The position numbers were made by a program, and so were the translations under genes. The notes beneath the pieces are model-generated. The model was given only the letters and a program-made list of their open reading frames with translations, was not told the origin of the DNA and ran no database searches. A stretch of DNA of 18,277 bases from an uncultured Bacilli bacterium (GTDB lineage: Bacteria; Bacillota_I; Bacilli_A; RF39; UBA660), in NCBI GenBank assembly GCA_947626215.1, contig CANQRJ010000016.1:1-18277 (forward strand), written 5' to 3'. Positions 1-7,418 of this stretch are shown here, in pieces; positions within the stretch are counted from its first letter, which is position 1, and each line of letters begins with the position of its first letter.

Positions 1-106
1 TAATCTTCCTTTATTGTCTTTAGTTTCTCATAAATAAATTATATGTCAAGTGGTTTCCTTCATTTTGTGGATAACTCTTGCAAATTTCTTTACTTATTCA
101 CATGAA

Positions 107-138
107 AAAAAGATAGTTTTTACTTTTTCTATCTTTTT
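107..138. repeat. Perfect AT-rich inverted repeat upstream of nusB
   Basis: A perfect 10-bp inverted repeat (AAAAAGATAG / CTATCTTTTT) flanks a 12-base T-rich loop. It may be a weak terminator for a gene upstream of the window, since the right arm ends in a T run. The CTATCTTTTT string recurs at about 192-201. Stem stability is low because only two pairs are G:C, so a terminator role is tentative. Confidence 0.4.
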
Positions 139-204
139 ATGTCTGAATAGTTACAAGAAAACAATTAAAAAGAAGAAGAAAGACTATTTTTTCTATCTTT
201 TTTT

Positions 205-213
205 TGATAAAAT
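205..213 (+). promoter_or_regulatory. Extended -10 promoter of the nusB operon
   Basis: TG at 205-206, one base, then TAAAAT at 208-213 forms an extended -10 element. The -35 position (185-190, TATTTT) is poor. Initiation near 220 would place the ribosome binding site (223-230) almost at the 5' end, as also seen at the 4816 gene. Confidence 0.5.
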
Positions 214-236
214 AATGTTAATGGGAAGTGAATTGT

Positions 237-632
237 ATGTTAAAAAGAAGCGATGCAAGAAAAATCGTAATGACTTGTTTATATCAAATTGATATTTGTA
301 AGGAAAATAAAATTCCTTATGATGTTGAAAAAATTAGAAAAGAAAATTGTGAAATTGAAAATGAATTTGTAAAAGATTTATTATATGGAGTCGCAGAAAA
401 AGAAAACGAATTAAATGAGCTTGCCAATCATTATTTAAAAAATTGGGATATTACCCGCATCGATAAAACAGGCGCGGCAATTCTTAGAATGGCTTTTTAT
501 GAATTAAAATATATGAATACTCCTCCGATTGTGGTTATAAATGAGGCTGTAGAACTTGCTAAAAACTATACGGATGAAGAACTTGCTAAAATGATCAATG
601 CCGCGTTAGATAAATATATGAAAGAGTCTTAA
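237..632 (+). CDS. nusB: Transcription antitermination factor NusB
   Basis: NusB binds boxA RNA with NusE (S10) and promotes antitermination on rRNA and other operons in the cytoplasm. The 131-residue product has the all-helical NusB plan and family length. It opens with KRSDARKIVMTCLYQ, ends with the conserved helix VVINEAVELAKNYTDEE, and carries the typical DKTGAAILRMAFYEL segment at about 76-90. An in-frame GTG lies at 228, but the GGGAAGTGA Shine-Dalgarno at 223-231 is correctly placed only for the ATG at 237, so I use that start. It is the first gene of a five-gene operon; the next start lies one base after its stop. In many Bacillota nusB is likewise close to xseA and xseB, so the context supports the call. 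Confidence 0.95.
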   Translation: MLKRSDARKIVMTCLYQIDICKENKIPYDVEKIRKENCEIENEFVKDLLYGVAEKENELNELANHYLKNWDITRIDKTGAAILRMAFYELKYMNTPPIVVINEAVELAKNYTDEELAKMINAALDKYMKES

Positions 633-633
633 A

Positions 634-1569
634 ATGGAACAAGAAAATGGCATCGTTTTATTAGACCATGTAATTCCAAATTGGCAAAAAGCTTTAAAAA
701 ATCATATTGTAGTTCCTAACAATTTATGTGGTCCCTTTTATAATGGTTATTGGATAAGAGGAATTGAAGAAAAAAATTGGTTTTTAAAAATTTCCAAAAA
801 AAATGGATTAGATTCTTCTTTTTATATCGAATTATGGATGGAAGAACTAGCGAGAAATGTGAGTATTCCATCTATTCAATCTAAAATCGTGAAATGTGGG
901 AAAAATGTGTATGGGCTTGTATCAGAAAGTTATTTAGCAAGTGGATACGACATCGTAACAGGAGAATATATTATAAGAACATATCAAGAAAAATTATTAA
1001 ATAAAAGGGATCAAAAAAACGAAAAAGATTTAAATAGTATGCTAAACGATTACCAAGGAGAAATTTCTTCATTAGAGTTTATATGGGAAGCTTTAGAAGA
1101 TTATTTTAATGATTATTCAAACAAAAGATATATTCTTTTTGGAATACTAAGAGGACTTACCGAACGTTATATTTTTTCTTTTTTAACTTTAAATCGTGAT
1201 TTTCATGCCGGGAATTGGGAGTTACTTGTGAGTCCTACGCATGCCGTATTAACTCCTTTATATGATATGGATTTAAGTTTAGATAAAAACTATGAAATGC
1301 GTCATAATTCGATGCGAGCCACGATGAAAGATGTAAGTATCTATGAGGACTTTATGGAGTTTTACTGGTTGAGTTCTCCTTATTTTAAAAAAGAACTTGA
1401 AAGACAATTTAGTATTCTCACTCCAGAATTTTTAAAAGTAAGTTTAGAAAATGTCATCAAAGAGCATGGAATATTCATGGACGTTAGAGAAAAACAAAAA
1501 TTATTAGAAATTTATGATAATCATTTTGAGAAAATCACGTCAATGTTAGAAAGGAGAAAAACTTTATGA
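634..1569 (+). CDS. HipA-like protein kinase-fold protein
   Basis: This 311-residue protein resembles the HipA/CtkA branch of protein kinase folds. Visible elements are a putative ATP-binding lysine in WFLKIS (K52), acidic residues in IELWMEELAR that could act as the helix-C glutamate (E66 or E70), a catalytic-loop sequence NRDFHAGN (187-194, D189 and N194), and a metal-binding YDMD (D211) in the DFG position. No signal peptide or membrane segment is seen. It is much shorter than full HipA (about 440) and has no adjacent HipB-like HTH antitoxin. It starts one base after nusB and overlaps xseA by four bases (ATGA), so it is translationally coupled to housekeeping genes rather than forming a toxin-antitoxin cassette. 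The kinase fold is inferred from motifs; substrate and role are unknown. Confidence 0.65.
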   Translation: MEQENGIVLLDHVIPNWQKALKNHIVVPNNLCGPFYNGYWIRGIEEKNWFLKISKKNGLDSSFYIELWMEELARNVSIPSIQSKIVKCGKNVYGLVSESYLASGYDIVTGEYIIRTYQEKLLNKRDQKNEKDLNSMLNDYQGEISSLEFIWEALEDYFNDYSNKRYILFGILRGLTERYIFSFLTLNRDFHAGNWELLVSPTHAVLTPLYDMDLSLDKNYEMRHNSMRATMKDVSIYEDFMEFYWLSSPYFKKELERQFSILTPEFLKVSLENVIKEHGIFMDVREKQKLLEIYDNHFEKITSMLERRKTL

Positions 1570-2894
1570 ATGAAAAATATTTAAGTATTACCGAAATCAA
1601 TCAAATGATTAAAATGATGTTTGATAATGCTCCTTTTTTAAAAAAAGTATATTTAAAAGGAGAAATAAGTAATTTTAAACATCATACTTCAGGGCACCTT
1701 TATTTAACCCTAAAGGACGATGATTCAAAAATCAGTGCCATCATGTTTAGAAGTGCAGCTGAATCTCTTTCTTTCGTGCCTGAAGACGGGATGAACGTTT
1801 TAGTCACAGGCCGTATCAGTGTGTACCCGAATGGTGGAAATTATCAAATATATATTGATAAAATGGAACAAGATGGACTTGGAAACTTATATATTGAATT
1901 TGAAAAATTAAAACAAAAATTACAAAAAGAAGGACTTTTTGATCCTAAATACAAAAAAGAAATTCCCAAATATCCAATGAAAATTGGAATTGTCACGGCA
2001 CCTACTGGGGCAGCCATTAAAGATATCATAAGTACAATTCGAAGACGTTTTCCTATTTGCAAGACTCTTCTTTTCCCGGCTTTAGTACAAGGCGTCTCGG
2101 CGAAAGATGACATTGCTAAAAAAATTCGGATGGCTCAAGACTATGATTTAGATCTTTTAATCGTCGGTAGGGGAGGTGGATCCATCGAAGACTTATGGGC
2201 TTTTAATGAAGAAGTCGTCGCTCGCGCAATCTTTGATTCCAAAATTCCCGTTATCAGTGCCGTAGGTCATGAAGTGGATGTTACCATTGCTGATTTCGTG
2301 GCCGACAAACGAGCTCCAACTCCAACGGGGGCTGCAGAAATGGCCGTGCCAACCATTCAAGAAGTCAAAACTATTTTAAAAACAAAAGAATTAGAAATTT
2401 CGAAATTATTAGAACGAAAACTAAGTGAAAGTGCGAATACTTTAAAAAAACTAAGTTCTTCTTATGTTTTAAAAAATCCACTTGTTTTATATGAAACCAA
2501 AATTCAAAAATTAGATTCAATCCATGAAAATTTAAGAAAATCCATCGATTTATTTTTAGAAAACAAAAAGAAAAGCTTAGAACATTTAAAGTCTAGCTAT
2601 ATTCTTCAAAATCCTTCTTCTTTGTATGAGAAAAAGATAGAAAATTTTGAAACATTAAAAATATTACTTCATAAGAATTTTGAAAGTATATTAGTCAAAA
2701 AGGAGCATGATTTACAATTTACAATTCAAACTCTTAAATTAGTAAATCCCCTAAGTATTTTAGAAAAAGGATATAGTTTTGTAAAAAAAGATGGACAATT
2801 TGTAACAGATAGTAGTAAAATCAATGTGAAAGATGAATTAGAAATTACATTTTTTAAAGGCAATGCCAAAGTAGAAGTAAAGGAGATTAATTAA
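1566..2894 (+). CDS. xseA: Exodeoxyribonuclease VII large subunit
   Basis: XseA is the catalytic subunit of exonuclease VII, which degrades single-stranded DNA from both ends and acts in mismatch repair and DNA-damage processing. The 442-residue protein has an N-terminal OB-fold (about 1-105, with KGEISNFKHHTSGHLYLTLKD) and the conserved catalytic core: VTAPTGAAIKDI (143-154), GRGGGSIEDLWAF (201-213) and GHEVDVTIADF to PTPTGAAE (234-258). A long charged coiled coil follows, with repeated SSYxLxNPxxLYE units at about 295 and 343, and the C-terminus carries the NPLSILEKGYS motif. The length is normal. The start has an AAGGAG ribosome site and overlaps the preceding stop as ATGA, indicating translational coupling; the next gene is xseB. 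Confidence 0.97.
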   Translation: MNEKYLSITEINQMIKMMFDNAPFLKKVYLKGEISNFKHHTSGHLYLTLKDDDSKISAIMFRSAAESLSFVPEDGMNVLVTGRISVYPNGGNYQIYIDKMEQDGLGNLYIEFEKLKQKLQKEGLFDPKYKKEIPKYPMKIGIVTAPTGAAIKDIISTIRRRFPICKTLLFPALVQGVSAKDDIAKKIRMAQDYDLDLLIVGRGGGSIEDLWAFNEEVVARAIFDSKIPVISAVGHEVDVTIADFVADKRAPTPTGAAEMAVPTIQEVKTILKTKELEISKLLERKLSESANTLKKLSSSYVLKNPLVLYETKIQKLDSIHENLRKSIDLFLENKKKSLEHLKSSYILQNPSSLYEKKIENFETLKILLHKNFESILVKKEHDLQFTIQTLKLVNPLSILEKGYSFVKKDGQFVTDSSKINVKDELEITFFKGNAKVEVKEIN

Positions 2895-2895
2895 T

Positions 2896-3123
2896 ATGAA
2901 AGAAAAAACATTTGAAAGCGCATTAAAAGATTTAGAAGTGATGATTAAAGATTTAGAAAGTGGGACGATTCCTTTGGAGGATGCAATTACCAAATACACT
3001 GATGCCATGAATTTGGTGAAATTTTGTCAAGAAAAGTTAGATCACGCGACGAAGCAAGTAAGTAAAATATTAGGAGAAAATGGAGAAATTAAAGATTTTC
3101 AAACAACGGATGAAGAGGTGTAA
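2896..3123 (+). CDS. xseB: Exodeoxyribonuclease VII small subunit
   Basis: XseB is the small helical subunit that binds the XseA coiled coil in exonuclease VII. The 75-residue product shows the family signature FESALKDLEVMIKDLESGTIPLEDAITKYTDAM near the N-terminus, followed by a helix (EKLDHATKQVSKIL) and an acidic tail. The length is typical. The AAGGAG ribosome site lies inside the end of xseA and the start is one base after its stop. Its last codons contain the GAGGTG site used by proS. Confidence 0.95.
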   Translation: MKEKTFESALKDLEVMIKDLESGTIPLEDAITKYTDAMNLVKFCQEKLDHATKQVSKILGENGEIKDFQTTDEEV

Positions 3124-3125
3124 AA

Positions 3126-4544
3126 ATGGCCAAATTGGTAACAAAAATAACCGATCGAGATACGGATTTTGCAACATGGTATACGGATGTGGTTCGTGAA
3201 GCCGATTTAGTAAGTTATAGTAGTATGAAAGGAAGTATGATCATACGTCCTTATGGGTATGCTATTTGGGAAAAAATGGTGTCTATTTTAGATCAAGAAT
3301 TTAAAAAATTAGGACATCAAAATGTTCAAATGCCTATGTTTATCCCTGAGTCTTTACTCAATATTGAAAAAGAACATGTAAGTGGCTTTGCTCCAGAAGT
3401 AGCTTGGGTTACTCAAGGTGGTAATACCCCTTTAGAAGAAAAACTGTGTATTCGACCTACAAGTGAAGTCTTATTTTGTGAGCATTTTAAAAACATTATT
3501 AAGTCTTACCGAGATTTACCTGTTTTATATAATCAGTGGTGTACGATTGTCCGTTGGGAAAAAACGACTCGTCCTTTTCTAAGAAGTCGTGAAATTTTAT
3601 GGCAAGAAGGACACACAATGCATAAAACGGAAGAAGAAGCAAGAAAAGAAACGTTACAAATGTTAAAAGTTTATGAAGATTTTCAAAGAAATATACTTGC
3701 TCTTCCTGTCATTGTAGGAAGAAAGACTCCAAAAGAAAAATTTGCAGGTGCAAAAGAAACTTATACGATTGAAGCCATGATGTATGATGGAGTAGCTCTT
3801 CAAAACGGAACCAGTCATTATTTTGGTCAAGGATTTGCCAAATGTTTTGGTATTGAATTTTTAGATGAAGAAAACCATTTACAAACTCCTTATCAAACGA
3901 GTTGGGGTTGTTCTACAAGAATGATCGGTGGAGTAATTATGACTCACAGTGATAATCATGGACTTGTTTTACCTCCTAATATTGCACCTATTATGGTTCG
4001 TTTTATTCCTATTCAATTAGAAGAAAGTATTTTAAATAAATTGAATGAAATCGCGCATCTTCTTCCTAAAGAAATCACTTATGATATGGATACATCAACA
4101 AAGTCACCTGGTTATAAATTTGCCGATGCCGAAGTAAAAGGAATTCCTATTCGAGTTGAATTAGGTTTAAGAGATTTAGAACAAGAAACCGTAACATTAG
4201 TTCGAAGAGATACATTAGAAAAGATTCAAGTTCCTATTAAAGATGCGGCAAAAGAAATTGAATCCCTTCTTCCAGTCATTCAAAAAGACATGTATGAAAG
4301 AGCTTTAAAAAGAAGAGATAGTATGATTTATGATACGAATGATTGGGAAGAATTTAAAAACATTTCTCAAACCAAACCAGGATTTATTTTAACCAATTGG
4401 TGTGGAGATGAATCTTGCGAAAACAAAGTAAAAGAAGAAACAGGACTTAAAAGCCGTTGTATAAAAGAGGAAAGTACAGATGGAGTTTGTAGCATATGTG
4501 GGAAACCTACAAAATATCGTATTTATTTTGGAAAACAATATTAA
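3126..4544 (+). CDS. proS: Prolyl-tRNA synthetase, archaeal/eukaryotic type
   Basis: This class II synthetase attaches proline to tRNA-Pro. The 472-residue protein lacks the YbaK-like editing insertion of the long bacterial ProRS and instead has the architecture of the archaeal/eukaryote-like short form found in several Bacillota and mycoplasmas. Visible motifs are CIRPTSEV, the motif 2 region RWEKTTRPFLRSREILWQEGHT, and the motif 3 region TSWGCSTRMIGGVIMTHSDNHG. An anticodon-binding domain (about 285-385) follows. The C-terminal zinc-binding-like domain keeps cysteines (WCGDESC, SRC, CSICG), and the chain ends in a terminal Tyr, as is usual for this subtype. GAGGTG lies 5 bases before the ATG. 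It is the last gene of the operon and is followed directly by a terminator. Confidence 0.96.
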   Translation: MAKLVTKITDRDTDFATWYTDVVREADLVSYSSMKGSMIIRPYGYAIWEKMVSILDQEFKKLGHQNVQMPMFIPESLLNIEKEHVSGFAPEVAWVTQGGNTPLEEKLCIRPTSEVLFCEHFKNIIKSYRDLPVLYNQWCTIVRWEKTTRPFLRSREILWQEGHTMHKTEEEARKETLQMLKVYEDFQRNILALPVIVGRKTPKEKFAGAKETYTIEAMMYDGVALQNGTSHYFGQGFAKCFGIEFLDEENHLQTPYQTSWGCSTRMIGGVIMTHSDNHGLVLPPNIAPIMVRFIPIQLEESILNKLNEIAHLLPKEITYDMDTSTKSPGYKFADAEVKGIPIRVELGLRDLEQETVTLVRRDTLEKIQVPIKDAAKEIESLLPVIQKDMYERALKRRDSMIYDTNDWEEFKNISQTKPGFILTNWCGDESCENKVKEETGLKSRCIKEESTDGVCSICGKPTKYRIYFGKQY

Positions 4545-4575
4545 AAAGGAAGATTTTTTCTTCTTTTTTCTTTTT
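4543..4575 (+). terminator. Rho-independent terminator of the nusB-proS operon
   Basis: AAAAAGGAAGA (4543-4553) can pair with TCTTCTTTTTT (4559-4569) with one G:U, leaving a 5-base T loop. A T-rich run with one C follows to 4575. It begins at the proS stop codon. Confidence 0.7.
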
Positions 4576-4762
4576 AACAATACTTTGTACCATTTGCAAA
4601 TATTTTCTAAATAATGATAAACAATGTATCAGAAAAGTACCATATTTTAAATTTAATTTTTTTAAATCTCTTAAATATTTAATATCATAATTCAATCTTC
4701 ATTTTTCAACATTCTTTAAATTATATATTTTACTACATTTTCTAATCTCAAATTAGGAAGGC

Positions 4763-4791
4763 TTGTAAAAAATATATAAATATGATAAAAT
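4763..4791 (+). promoter_or_regulatory. SigA-type promoter of the 88-residue ORF
   Basis: TTGTAA (4763-4768), a 17-base spacer, then TAAAAT (4786-4791) preceded by an extended -10 TG at 4783-4784. Transcription would start near 4798, directly before the AAGGAGGG ribosome site at 4800-4807. A small inverted repeat, CTAAT/ATTAG (4742-4756), lies just upstream of the -35 and could be an operator or part of a terminator. Confidence 0.65.
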
Positions 4792-4815
4792 TTTGAAACA
4801 AGGAGGGAAAATTTT

Positions 4816-5082
4816 ATGGCATCACCACTAGCAGTAAAAATATATGATTCCGATTATATAAATAATAAATTTAATCATCCTATGTATACTCCAGTGAAAA
4901 GGAGAAAAATCTTTGAGCAATCAGTTGATAGTTATGGTACTCGTGATATATTAGCAAATTCTAGTCATAAAGCTTCTTATATTGGATATGGTACACATTC
5001 TAATTTTATAGATTCTATTTCTTTAAATACTGAAGAAAATCAAAATACTCAAGAAATAACTTTATCAAGAGTTAGAAAATAA
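4816..5082 (+). CDS. Hypothetical 88-residue protein
   Basis: I do not recognise this protein. It is small, hydrophilic, rich in Ser, Asn, Tyr and Ile, with a basic patch (YTPVKRRKIFEQ) near residue 30 and a basic C-terminus (SRVRK). There is no signal peptide, membrane segment or cysteine. The expression signals are strong: an extended -10 promoter and an AAGGAGGG Shine-Dalgarno 8-9 bases from the ATG, in a leader of only about 18 bases. It is a single-gene unit between the proS terminator and the promoter of the 5306 gene. Its strong signals argue that it is really translated, despite the lack of a known family. Confidence 0.7.
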   Translation: MASPLAVKIYDSDYINNKFNHPMYTPVKRRKIFEQSVDSYGTRDILANSSHKASYIGYGTHSNFIDSISLNTEENQNTQEITLSRVRK

Positions 5083-5154
5083 CACTAAGTAAAAAAACAT
5101 ATTAATAATACAGTAAAATATTAGTAAAAGAAGGGTAAATTTTTTTGATGTTGT

Positions 5155-5215
5155 AAGTGAATACTTAGAAACCTATAAGAAATTTATAGAAACATTTTTT
5201 AGGAACTTTTCACTT
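5155..5215. other. Potential structured element between the 4816 and 5306 genes
   Basis: AAGTGAA (5155-5161) is complementary to TTCACTT (5209-5215). Inside it sits a smaller hairpin, CTATAA/TTATAG (5173-5189, loop GAAAT). It could be the processed 3' end of the 4816 transcript, a weak terminator or a small RNA. No standard riboswitch signature was found. Confidence 0.3.
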
Positions 5216-5245
5216 CACGATAAAGGGTGGAGATCCAACTTTTAC

Positions 5246-5273
5246 TTGACAATATGTAAAATTAGTGTATAAT
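5246..5273 (+). promoter_or_regulatory. Consensus SigA promoter of the 351-residue gene
   Basis: Perfect TTGACA (5246-5251) and perfect TATAAT (5268-5273) with a 16-base spacer. The same TTTACTTGACA string recurs in the promoter at 9373. Expected to be a strong vegetative promoter; the predicted start is near 5280. Confidence 0.85.
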
Positions 5274-5305
5274 AGTTACTTGTTGAAAGGGGGTTATTAT
5301 TCATT

Positions 5306-6361
5306 ATGAATAATTTCGCTAGTAGAAAGTTTGCCGTTTTAGAAAAAAACGGAGAAAAAGAAGTTGTGGTAAGAACCTACATTGAAAATGGAGTAGAAAA
5401 ACGTGAAGTAGAGGCTACTCCTACGGCTAAAGAAGCTTGGAAACAATTAAAAGCTCAAATAGAAGGCCAAAAAGAAACGGTATCAGAGGAAAAAGAAGAA
5501 AAAAAGGTACGTTATAAAAAGAACGTTTTAATTGAAAAAATTCCTTATACTTATCATATTATCTATGATACAACGACCAAAAAAGTGATTGCAAAAGTTA
5601 CGAATTTAGAGTTACTCGCATCTGCATCTGATAATGATTTACTTATTGTATATGGTAGTGATGACGAAGAAAATAAAGATAAGAAAAATTTCACTCATAT
5701 TCGTTTAAATTTAGGAAAACCTGAAATCCAAACATTTGAAGGTTTATCTTCTGTAGAATTTTCAAACAATCAAAAAATTTGGGTTTTAAATTCAGAAGTA
5801 AACGGACCTGCTATTTACAATGTAAAAACAAAAGAAACATTATATGCAAAACAACTAGCGCCTTCCTATGCGACTGATTTTGCCTTTAATGTTTCAGGAG
5901 AAGATGCTATTGTATTAGATTACACTGTTTTAGTTGGAAAATTTATGGATACTATTTCAACTGTAATTGACTGTGATAACTTTAATACACTTCAAACTTT
6001 TTCTACGAACCGTTTAGGTGCGATTGATTGTCCTAATAGAAATGCTTCTTATAAAGTAAATGTAGATACGGATAGCAATAGTAAAGTTTATACAGGACTT
6101 GGTGAAGGTGAAGAATATCGTAAACATATTTATAATCAATATGTTCAATTACTAGAAAAAGAAAACGCTTTCTATGAAGTTTTAAATAAAATGAGCTCTT
6201 TAGACCAAAAAACAACAATCGAAAATTTCCGATTTGTATGTGATGCCTTAAGAAAAGAAACAGAAGAAAAAGAGCATATTGAAAGAGAACTTCTTGAACA
6301 AGAATTATTGAACTATGGAGAAGATATTCCAGAGTTATCTCTAACTAAAAAATCTGAGTAA
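5306..6361 (+). CDS. Hypothetical 351-residue soluble protein
   Basis: I do not recognise a family. There is no signal peptide and no membrane segment, so it is probably cytoplasmic. The N-terminal 65 residues are charged (Glu/Lys), including a segment KEAWKQLKAQIEGQKETVSEEKEEKK that is likely helical. Residues about 70-280 alternate short hydrophobic strands and turns and look beta-rich. The C-terminal 70 residues (YVQLLEKENAFYEVL to ELLEQELLNYG) look helical or coiled-coil. It is expressed alone from a consensus promoter, with AAAGGGGG 12 bases before the ATG, and ends in the bidirectional hairpin at 6349-6378. High expression seems likely from the promoter; the function is unknown. Confidence 0.75.
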   Translation: MNNFASRKFAVLEKNGEKEVVVRTYIENGVEKREVEATPTAKEAWKQLKAQIEGQKETVSEEKEEKKVRYKKNVLIEKIPYTYHIIYDTTTKKVIAKVTNLELLASASDNDLLIVYGSDDEENKDKKNFTHIRLNLGKPEIQTFEGLSSVEFSNNQKIWVLNSEVNGPAIYNVKTKETLYAKQLAPSYATDFAFNVSGEDAIVLDYTVLVGKFMDTISTVIDCDNFNTLQTFSTNRLGAIDCPNRNASYKVNVDTDSNSKVYTGLGEGEEYRKHIYNQYVQLLEKENAFYEVLNKMSSLDQKTTIENFRFVCDALRKETEEKEHIERELLEQELLNYGEDIPELSLTKKSE

Positions 6362-6378
6362 AATACTACTCAGATTTT
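6349..6378. terminator. Bidirectional terminator between the 5306 gene and spoIVB
   Basis: AAAATCTGAGTA (6349-6360) and TACTCAGATTTT (6367-6378) form a perfect 12-bp stem around a 6-base loop, with A/T tails on both sides so that it works on both strands. It contains the stop codons of both convergent genes. Confidence 0.9.
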
Positions 6379-7349
6379 ATTTTGTCACCATTTTCTAACA
6401 TCGTTGTAATAAAAATTCCATAACCTGTGATCGGATTATCAACGACTACATGAGTGACGGCACCAATAATTTTATTATTTTGAACAATAGGGGAACCACT
6501 CATTCCTTGAACGATCCCACCGGCCTTTTGAATTAATTCTTCATCTGTGATAACAAACGATAAATTTTTAATGTCATTTTGTTCTTGAATTTTGGTAATT
6601 TCAATATGGTATTCCTTTTTGGTATTCCCATTTAAAACCGTATAAATGGAAGCACTTCCAAGTTCAATTTCATCTGGATTTGCGACTTCAATGGTATTCG
6701 CGTTCATATTTCCGATATACTCTCCAAAAATACCATGATTTGTATTATCTAAAATATTCCCGTTTACTTGATCGTAATAAAATTTGGCATTTTTTTCACC
6801 GGCTGAACCATTTGAACTTTTTCGAATACTTGTAACATTTGTTTCATAAATACTTCCTTTTTTCACTTCGACCATTACTCCTGTCGTGCCTTCTACAATT
6901 TCGTGTCCTAAAGCCCCATATATTTTAGTCTCAGGATCAATATAAGAAAGAGTTCCAATTCCTGTGATTCCATCTTTTACATATAAACCTGTTTTATAAA
7001 CTCCATCTACTTGTTCTATAGGAAGAGCCGTTTTATAAGTTTTATCATTTCTTTTCAATGTCAAAATTAAATTGTTTTCCATATTATTTTCAATAGCCTG
7101 GGTAAGTTCTTCAATGCTTTTAATTTCCTCATCGTTTACATGCGTAATATAGTCTCCAATTTGGATTTCCGGAACACTTTTTAAGTATTTTCCATTTACT
7201 TTATAAAATCCAATGACTAAAATTCCTGGAGTATCTATATGAATTCCAATATTTTCTCCTCCTAGTATGACTCGGTTAGAGTAGGCATAACAAGGGATAG
7301 GCATTCCTAAAATTACCAGTATAAGTAATAAAATATTCCATTTTTTCAT
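6366..7349 (-). CDS. spoIVB: SpoIVB sporulation serine peptidase (S55 family)
   Basis: SpoIVB is made in the forespore, crosses into the intermembrane space and cleaves SpoIVFA, triggering SpoIVFB processing of pro-sigma-K. The 327-residue protein has an uncleaved hydrophobic N-terminus (about 5-22) and a PDZ domain (about 35-110, VIGFYKVNGKYLKSVPEIQIGDYI). The S55 peptidase domain follows, with catalytic candidates H149 in GALGHEI, D269 in VITDEEL and S284 in QGMSGSPI, and the typical GAVTHVVVDNPITGYGI end. As I recall, the D-to-S distance of 15 equals that in B. subtilis (D363/S378). It is shorter than the B. subtilis protein (about 426). An in-frame GTG lies at 7358, but GGGTGAT (7354-7360) fits only the ATG at 7349. 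No recN or spo0A neighbour is visible. Confidence 0.95.
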   Translation of the reverse strand: MKKWNILLLILVILGMPIPCYAYSNRVILGGENIGIHIDTPGILVIGFYKVNGKYLKSVPEIQIGDYITHVNDEEIKSIEELTQAIENNMENNLILTLKRNDKTYKTALPIEQVDGVYKTGLYVKDGITGIGTLSYIDPETKIYGALGHEIVEGTTGVMVEVKKGSIYETNVTSIRKSSNGSAGEKNAKFYYDQVNGNILDNTNHGIFGEYIGNMNANTIEVANPDEIELGSASIYTVLNGNTKKEYHIEITKIQEQNDIKNLSFVITDEELIQKAGGIVQGMSGSPIVQNNKIIGAVTHVVVDNPITGYGIFITTMLENGDKIKSE

Positions 7350-7365
7350 CCTTATCACCCATTAA

Positions 7366-7372
7366 TAGTATG
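7366..7372 (-). promoter_or_regulatory. Sigma-G/F-like -10 element upstream of spoIVB
   Basis: On the minus strand CATACTA (plus 7366-7372) equals the classical sigma-G -10 consensus, and it lies 16 bases before the spoIVB ATG. No clear -35 (TGAATA-like) is present about 18 bases upstream. Forespore expression of spoIVB is known in B. subtilis, so the match is biologically sensible but rests on one heptamer, and the predicted leader is very short. Confidence 0.4.
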
Positions 7373-7391
7373 GCTAAATAAAGCAAAATAA

Positions 7392-7418
7392 AAATGGTAA
7401 TTCTTACTAATACCATTT
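7392..7418 (-). terminator. Terminator of the 30-residue microprotein gene
   Basis: On the minus strand an 8-bp stem (AAATGGTA / TACCATTT) with an 11-base loop is followed by TTTATTTTG. It starts at the stop codon of the microprotein gene and would isolate that gene from spoIVB. Confidence 0.6.

Noticed and set aside
634..1569. HipBA toxin-antitoxin module
   Set aside because: No HipB-like gene is adjacent; the HTH protein at 9438 is far away and independently transcribed.
1844..2113. Antisense open frame inside xseA
   Set aside because: It is a shadow of the strongly conserved xseA core, with no start signals.
4389..4695. Three short open frames around the proS terminator
   Set aside because: They cross the terminator or the AT-rich gap, are biased to Lys/Phe/Ile from poly-A/T runs, and lack ribosome sites.
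5221..5240. GGGTGG motif resembling a T-box core
   Set aside because: The ACCGCG continuation, specifier stem and a following terminator are missing, and the next gene is not an amino-acid-related gene; a promoter begins here instead.
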